Positions 5,767 through 9,168 of a stretch of DNA of 9,168 nt are shown here, piece by piece. Within the stretch, counting starts at the first letter, position 1; every line of letters begins with the position of its first letter. The notes beneath the pieces were generated by a model. That model did not search any database and had not been told where the DNA came from. It saw only the letters and a program-made list of their open reading frames with translations. Position numbers and translations under genes: made by a program. The DNA comes from Chloroflexota bacterium (GTDB lineage Bacteria; Chloroflexota; Dehalococcoidia; UBA2979): assembly GCA_009843585.1 (NCBI GenBank), contig VYDC01000009.1, positions 1-9,168 on the forward strand, in the 5' to 3' direction.

Positions 5767-6713
5767 CCGGTCAGAACCGCCGGCCGAGCCGGTGGCGGGC
5801 CGGTCAGGAGCTCGTAGGCGCGCCGATAGCGATCGGCCGTCGCGCGCACGACGTCGGCGGGAAGGTCGGGCGCGGGCGGCGAACGGTCCCAGCCGCTCGC
5901 GAGCAGCCAGTCGCGCACCGGCTGCTTGTCGAACGACTCCTGCTCGGCCCCGGGCCGGTAGCGGTCGGCGGGCCAGAACCGGGAGGAGTCGGGGGTCAGC
6001 AGCTCGTCGATCACGACCGGCTCTCCGTCGATGAGGCCGAACTCGAACTTGGTGTCGGCGAGGAGGATACCGCGCTCCGCGGCGCGCTCCGCGGCGTAGC
6101 GGTAGAGCGCCAGGGAGCGCAGCCGCAGCACCTCGGCTCGCTGCGCCCCCACCTCCCGCTTCACCTGTTCCAGCGTGATGGTCTCGTCGTGACCCTCCCG
6201 GGCCTTCGTCGAAGGCGTGAAGACCGGCTCGAAGAGACGGTCGGCGTGGCGGAGTCCGGGGGGAAGCTCGATGCCGGAGACGGCGCCCGATCGCTGATAG
6301 TCGCTCCAGCCGGAGCCCGCGAGGTAGCCGCGCACGACGCACTCCACGGTCAACGCCTCAGCGCGCCGCATCACGACCGAGCGGCCGAAGAGCGCCGCAT
6401 CGGCATCGACGCCGAGCTCCCTCGCGTTCGACTCGTCGAGCACGGCGACGAAGGCGTTGGGCACGACCGCACGGGTGAGCTCGAACCAGTGCGCCGAGAG
6501 GCGGGTCAGCACCTCCCCCTTGCCAGGGATTCCCTGCGGCAACACCACGTCGAAGGCCGAGATGCGATCGGTGGCGACCAGCAGCAACCGGTCGCCGGGG
6601 AGCTCGTAGATCTCGCGGACCTTGCCGCTCCCGAGCAGGGGCGCACTTACCCCGCCCGGCGGGACCTCCCGCATGGCCGCCGGCCCGGCGGTGGGGTTGT
6701 CGGGGAGCGTCAC
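5763..6713 (-). CDS. purC: Phosphoribosylaminoimidazole-succinocarboxamide (SAICAR) synthase PurC
   Basis: PurC joins aspartate to CAIR using ATP to give SAICAR. With a GTG start at 6713 the product has 316 residues, the longer yeast Ade1-like form rather than the roughly 240-residue E. coli form. Motifs in order: GKVREIY (30-36, nucleotide-binding loop), ATDRISAFD (47-55), ECVVRGYLAGSGW (124-136), FTPSTKAREGHDE (165-177), DTKFEFG (220-226), DELLTPDSSRFW (236-247) and SFDKQPVRDWL (260-270). The GTG is chosen because it overlaps the purB stop as GTGA, the pattern at the other purine junctions, and GGGGAG lies 2 nt upstream; the ATG at 6674 (303 residues) is the alternative. It overlaps purS by 4 nt downstream. 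Confidence 0.96.
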   Translation of the reverse strand: MTLPDNPTAGPAAMREVPPGGVSAPLLGSGKVREIYELPGDRLLLVATDRISAFDVVLPQGIPGKGEVLTRLSAHWFELTRAVVPNAFVAVLDESNARELGVDADAALFGRSVVMRRAEALTVECVVRGYLAGSGWSDYQRSGAVSGIELPPGLRHADRLFEPVFTPSTKAREGHDETITLEQVKREVGAQRAEVLRLRSLALYRYAAERAAERGILLADTKFEFGLIDGEPVVIDELLTPDSSRFWPADRYRPGAEQESFDKQPVRDWLLASGWDRSPPAPDLPADVVRATADRYRRAYELLTGPPPARPAVLTG

Positions 6714-8080
6714 GGCTCCCCGCGCTGCCCGCTCGCGCTGCCGCTCCCGGGGATCGCCGGCACCGGGAGCAGGCCCAGGCGGCGGAACGACTCGTCCTCG
6801 TGCACGAGGTAGGAGCCGGGGTCGAAGATGTCGTCGAGGCGGCTCTCGTCGAGGCGCCCGCTCACCTCGGGATCGGCGGCAAGGAGCGTCCTGAGCGTCG
6901 GCTGCAGGCCCGACGCGGACGCGGGCGCATCCCAGACAGCCATCGAGTGTCGCTGCACGATCGCGTAGGCCTGCTCGCGCGCGAGTCCGCTCTCGATCAG
7001 TGCCAGCAGGACGCGCTGGGAATAGACGAGTCCGCGCGTCGATTCGAGGTTGGCGCGCATCCGCTCCGGGTAGACGCGCAGCCCCTCCATGACGCCGGTG
7101 AAGAGCCTGAGCGCGTAGCAGAGCAGCCCCGTCGCGTCGGGAAGCACGATGCGCTCGGCGCTCGAGTGCGAGATGTCGCGCTCGTGCCAGAGCGCGACGT
7201 TCTCCAGGCCGATCTGGGCGTAGCCGCGCAGCAGGCGTGCGAGCCCGCAGACGCGCTCGCAGAGCTCCGGGTTGCGCTTGTGCGGCATCGAGGAGGAGCC
7301 CGTCTGCCCGTCGTCGAACGGCTCCTCCGCCTCGCGCAGCTCGGTGCGCTGCAGCCCGCGGATCTCGGTCGCGAAGCGCTCCAGGGAGGCTCCAATCCCC
7401 GCGAGTACGGAGATCAGGTGGGCGTGGCGATCGCGCTGCAGCACCTGCGTCGTCACGGGCGCCACGGCGAGCCCGAGACGCCGGCAGGCCGCCTCCTCGA
7501 CGGCGGGCGGGACGGTGGCATGCGTCCCGACGGGGCCGGACATCTGGCCGACGGAGACTGTCTCTCGCGCGGCCTCGAGCCGCGCCTGCTGTCGGCGAAT
7601 CTCGTCGAACCAGACCGCGAGCTTCAGGCCGAAGGTCGTCGGCTCCGCGTGCACGCCGTGTGTGCGGCCGACACAGATCGTGCCGCGGTGCTCGATCGCA
7701 CGCCGCGCCACGACGTCGCAGAGCCGCGCGAGATCGGCCCGGAGAAGATCGAGCGCCTCCCGGAGCTGCAGGCTGGTCGCCGTGTCCCAGACGTCCTGCG
7801 ACGTGAGGCCGTAGTGCACCCAGCGGGACTCGGGTCCCAGCGAGTCGGCGACCGAGCGGAGGAAGGCGGTCACGTCGTGGTGCGTCTCGTCGATGTAGCC
7901 CAGCACGTCGGGGACGTGGACGCGGGCGTCGCGGGCGATGGTGCGCGCATCCTCGGGCGGGATGACGCCGGCCTCGGCCCACGCCTCGACGACCGCGATC
8001 TCAACCTCGAGCCAGCGTTGGAACTTCTGCTCGTCGCTCCAGACGGCAGTCATCTCGGGCACGGAGTAGCGCGGGATCAT
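6710..8080 (-). CDS. purB: Adenylosuccinate lyase PurB
   Basis: PurB cleaves SAICAR to AICAR and adenylosuccinate to AMP, releasing fumarate, so it follows PurC in the pathway and also serves AMP synthesis. The 456-residue product belongs to the fumarase/aspartase superfamily. It begins MIPRYSVPEMTAVWSDEQKF as short-form PurB proteins do, and shows ETHHDV (65-70), YGLTSQDVWDT (90-100), GRTHGVHAEPTTFG (138-151) with the general acid/base histidine region, and the signature flexible loop GSSSMPHKRNP (261-271). It is about 20 residues longer than common bacterial forms because of a Gly/Ser-rich tail after residue 435. The ATG at 8080 overlaps the upstream gene's stop (ATGA) and has a good GGGAGAG site; the open frame further upstream to 8263 lies within that gene. 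Confidence 0.97.
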   Translation of the reverse strand: MIPRYSVPEMTAVWSDEQKFQRWLEVEIAVVEAWAEAGVIPPEDARTIARDARVHVPDVLGYIDETHHDVTAFLRSVADSLGPESRWVHYGLTSQDVWDTATSLQLREALDLLRADLARLCDVVARRAIEHRGTICVGRTHGVHAEPTTFGLKLAVWFDEIRRQQARLEAARETVSVGQMSGPVGTHATVPPAVEEAACRRLGLAVAPVTTQVLQRDRHAHLISVLAGIGASLERFATEIRGLQRTELREAEEPFDDGQTGSSSMPHKRNPELCERVCGLARLLRGYAQIGLENVALWHERDISHSSAERIVLPDATGLLCYALRLFTGVMEGLRVYPERMRANLESTRGLVYSQRVLLALIESGLAREQAYAIVQRHSMAVWDAPASASGLQPTLRTLLAADPEVSGRLDESRLDDIFDPGSYLVHEDESFRRLGLLPVPAIPGSGSASGQRGEP

Positions 8081-8544
8081 GGCATGCTCTCCCTGCCGCC
8101 GGGGGACGCACCCAACAGCAGCCGCGCGAACTCCCGGGCGACCGCGTCGCGCTCGTGGGGATCCCCGAAGAGCGCGCCCCAGCTCGCGGGGCCCTTCGAT
8201 GGTACGCCACCGGGTGGACGGGGGCATGCCTCGACGTCGACGGCGCGCGCGAAGCGGCGGCATGCCGCCTCGATTTCGCCGCGACGCGCCTCGAGCGCGC
8301 GCGGCGTGACGTCCCCGGCCCGGAGGTTGCGGATCACGAACTCGCGGTTCCCCTCGAGCGCGACGAGCGTCTCCTCGGCGAGCGGTGCCCGGCGGGGCTC
8401 AGGCCCCCACGCCGCGATGAAGTGCAGGCAGGGCGCCCGCCCGGCTGGCTCGGGGAAGGCCGGCAGGGTCCCCAGGGCGATGGTGCGGCGGCACTCGCGC
8501 ATCGGGCAGCGGACGGCGGGCGGTCGGCATCCGGCGTCGCTCAC
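8077..8544 (-). CDS. Hypothetical Cys-containing protein coupled between purD and purB
   Basis: I do not recognise this 155-residue protein. It is read from a GTG at 8544 that overlaps the purD stop by 4 nt (GTGA), and its TGA overlaps the purB ATG by 4 nt (ATGA). This exact fit on both sides is the main reason to believe the gene is real. The N-terminal 40 residues carry C6, C13, C18 and C39, a spacing that could bind a metal or form a small zinc site, followed by LHFIAAWGPE. Further cysteines are C95 and C107. Residues 82-101 (ALEARRGEIEAACRRF region) look like an amphipathic helix, and the C-terminal third is Gly/Pro-rich with an Ala/Arg/Leu helix at 131-146. No signal peptide or membrane segment is visible, so it should be cytosolic. 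The context suggests, but does not prove, a link to purine synthesis. No strong Shine-Dalgarno sequence precedes the GTG. Confidence 0.72.
   Translation of the reverse strand: MSDAGCRPPAVRCPMRECRRTIALGTLPAFPEPAGRAPCLHFIAAWGPEPRRAPLAEETLVALEGNREFVIRNLRAGDVTPRALEARRGEIEAACRRFARAVDVEACPRPPGGVPSKGPASWGALFGDPHERDAVAREFARLLLGASPGGRESMP
8087..8093 (-). promoter_or_regulatory. Ribosome binding site of purB
   Basis: GGGAGAG on the minus strand sits 6 nt before the ATG at 8080-8078. It is the clearest Shine-Dalgarno sequence in the window, lies inside the end of the upstream gene, and fixes the purB start. Confidence 0.65.
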
Positions 8545-9168
8545 GCCGGGGCGCCCGAGCCCGCCGCGGCGGACTCCGCCTCGAGCGCGATGTCACGCCG
8601 GTAGTGGGCTCCGTCGAAGGAGATGCGCCCGACGTTGTCGTAGGCGAGTGCCCGCGCCTCCCCGAGCGTGTCGCCGGAGGCGACGACGCACAGCACGCGT
8701 CCGCCCGCCGTCACCACGCGGCCGCCGTCGGTGCGCTGGGCGCCGGCGAAGAAGACGTGCACCCCGGCATCGACTGCATCGGTGCCGGTGATCTCGGCGC
8801 CGCGCGGATAGTCGCCGGGGTATCCGGGCGAGGCCATCATCACGCCGACGGTGGCCCGATCGTCCCACTCCGGTGTGAGCTCCGCGAGCCGGTTGGCGGT
8901 GACCGCCTCGCAGACGGCGAGCAGGTCGGTCCGCAGCCGGGGGAGCAGCACCTCCGCCTCGGGGTCGCCGAAGCGGCCGTTGAACTCGACGACGCGCGGT
9001 CCGTCATCGGTCATCATCATCCCCGGGTAGAGCACGCCGCGGAAGGGTCGCCCCTCCTCAGCGAGGCGCGCGATGGCCCGCTCGGTCACCTCCCGCTGGA
9101 TGCGCTCGCTGTCGCCGTCGCCGAGCCAGCCCGGGGGCGAGTAGCAGCCCATCCCCCCCGGGTTGGGC
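8541..9168 (-). CDS. purD: Phosphoribosylamine-glycine ligase PurD (GAR synthetase), C-terminal part, 5' end outside window
   Basis: PurD joins phosphoribosylamine and glycine with ATP to make GAR, step 2 of purine synthesis. About 208 residues are present, roughly the C-terminal half, and the frame is open to the window edge. The visible part starts at PNPGGMGCYSPPG, matching the family's PNTGGMGAYSP in the ATP-grasp domain, then FRGVLYPGMMMTDDGPRVVE and FNGRFGDPEAEVLLPRL (usual form FNARFGDPE), which holds Mg-ATP ligands. The C-terminal beta-barrel follows, with VGVMMASPGYPGDYPRG and the ending YDNVGRISFDGAHYRRDIA. The last residues are an Ala/Gly/Ser-rich tail. The stop overlaps the GTG of the next gene (GTGA). 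The internal ATG at 9152 is not the start. Confidence 0.96.
   Translation of the reverse strand, partial: PNPGGMGCYSPPGWLGDGDSERIQREVTERAIARLAEEGRPFRGVLYPGMMMTDDGPRVVEFNGRFGDPEAEVLLPRLRTDLLAVCEAVTANRLAELTPEWDDRATVGVMMASPGYPGDYPRGAEITGTDAVDAGVHVFFAGAQRTDGGRVVTAGGRVLCVVASGDTLGEARALAYDNVGRISFDGAHYRRDIALEAESAAAGSGAPA

Noticed and set aside
4459..5817. Long plus-strand open frame (452 codons) opposite hpnC, purS and the intergenic spacer
   Set aside because: It is antisense to two well-supported genes, and its composition is that of a GC-rich shadow frame.
5763..7982. purC as a 739-residue fusion
   Set aside because: The first part is an out-of-frame reading of purB; family-like sequence begins only near 6674-6713.
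6800..8791. Long plus-strand open frame (663 codons) opposite purB, the unknown gene and part of purD
   Set aside because: It lies antisense to purB with all its signature motifs and to purD. Long stop-free antisense frames are expected in very GC-rich genes; its translation is Arg/Ala-rich and resembles no family.
1..9168. tRNA or rRNA genes, CRISPR arrays, insertion sequences, phage or defence genes
   Set aside because: No cloverleaf, regularly spaced repeats, transposase motifs or terminal inverted repeats were seen; every long stretch is explained by metabolic genes.

Overview
The window is a gene-dense stretch of a high-GC bacterial genome (G or C in most third codon positions, minimal spacers, many 4-nt gene overlaps). 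It holds nine protein genes, two of them cut by the window ends. The taxon cannot be fixed from this sequence. The HpnCDE route to squalene, the PurS-type FGAM synthase, the long PurC and the IspH (MEP) pathway together suit a free-living high-GC Gram-negative-like bacterium, for example a Methylomirabilota/Rokubacteria-like or deltaproteobacterial lineage (low-confidence guess).

Layout. Positions 1-1179 (+) carry the 3' part of a radical-SAM/PLP enzyme of the lysine 2,3-aminomutase superfamily. A short convergent spacer (1180-1252) with GC-rich dyads follows. Everything else is on the minus strand. Read in the direction of transcription (right to left) it is: purD (3' part, 9168-8541), an unrecognised 155-aa Cys-containing protein (8544-8077), purB (8080-6710), purC (6713-5763), purS (5766-5479), a 93-nt spacer with a hairpin and a candidate promoter, then hpnC (5385-4507), hpnD (4510-3602), hpnE (3644-2265), a 106-nt spacer, and ispH (2158-1253). 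No stretch over 300 bases lacks a gene. I see no tRNA, rRNA, CRISPR array, insertion sequence or prophage gene.

How the genes work together. One block is de novo purine synthesis: PurD makes GAR, PurS is the small subunit of FGAM synthase, PurC makes SAICAR, and PurB acts on SAICAR and adenylosuccinate. The second block is isoprenoid/hopanoid supply: IspH makes IPP/DMAPP, which feed farnesyl diphosphate; HpnD makes presqualene diphosphate, HpnC makes hydroxysqualene and HpnE reduces it to squalene. The squalene-hopene cyclase is not in the window. All four junctions of the purine block and the hpnC/hpnD junction are ATGA or GTGA overlaps, which implies translational coupling.

Most of the window is ordinary core metabolism. 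The parts worth a second look are the unknown gene coupled between purD and purB, the divergent aminomutase-like enzyme, a nine-G run late in hpnD next to a 43-nt hpnD/hpnE overlap, and a possible leaderless promoter in front of hpnC.
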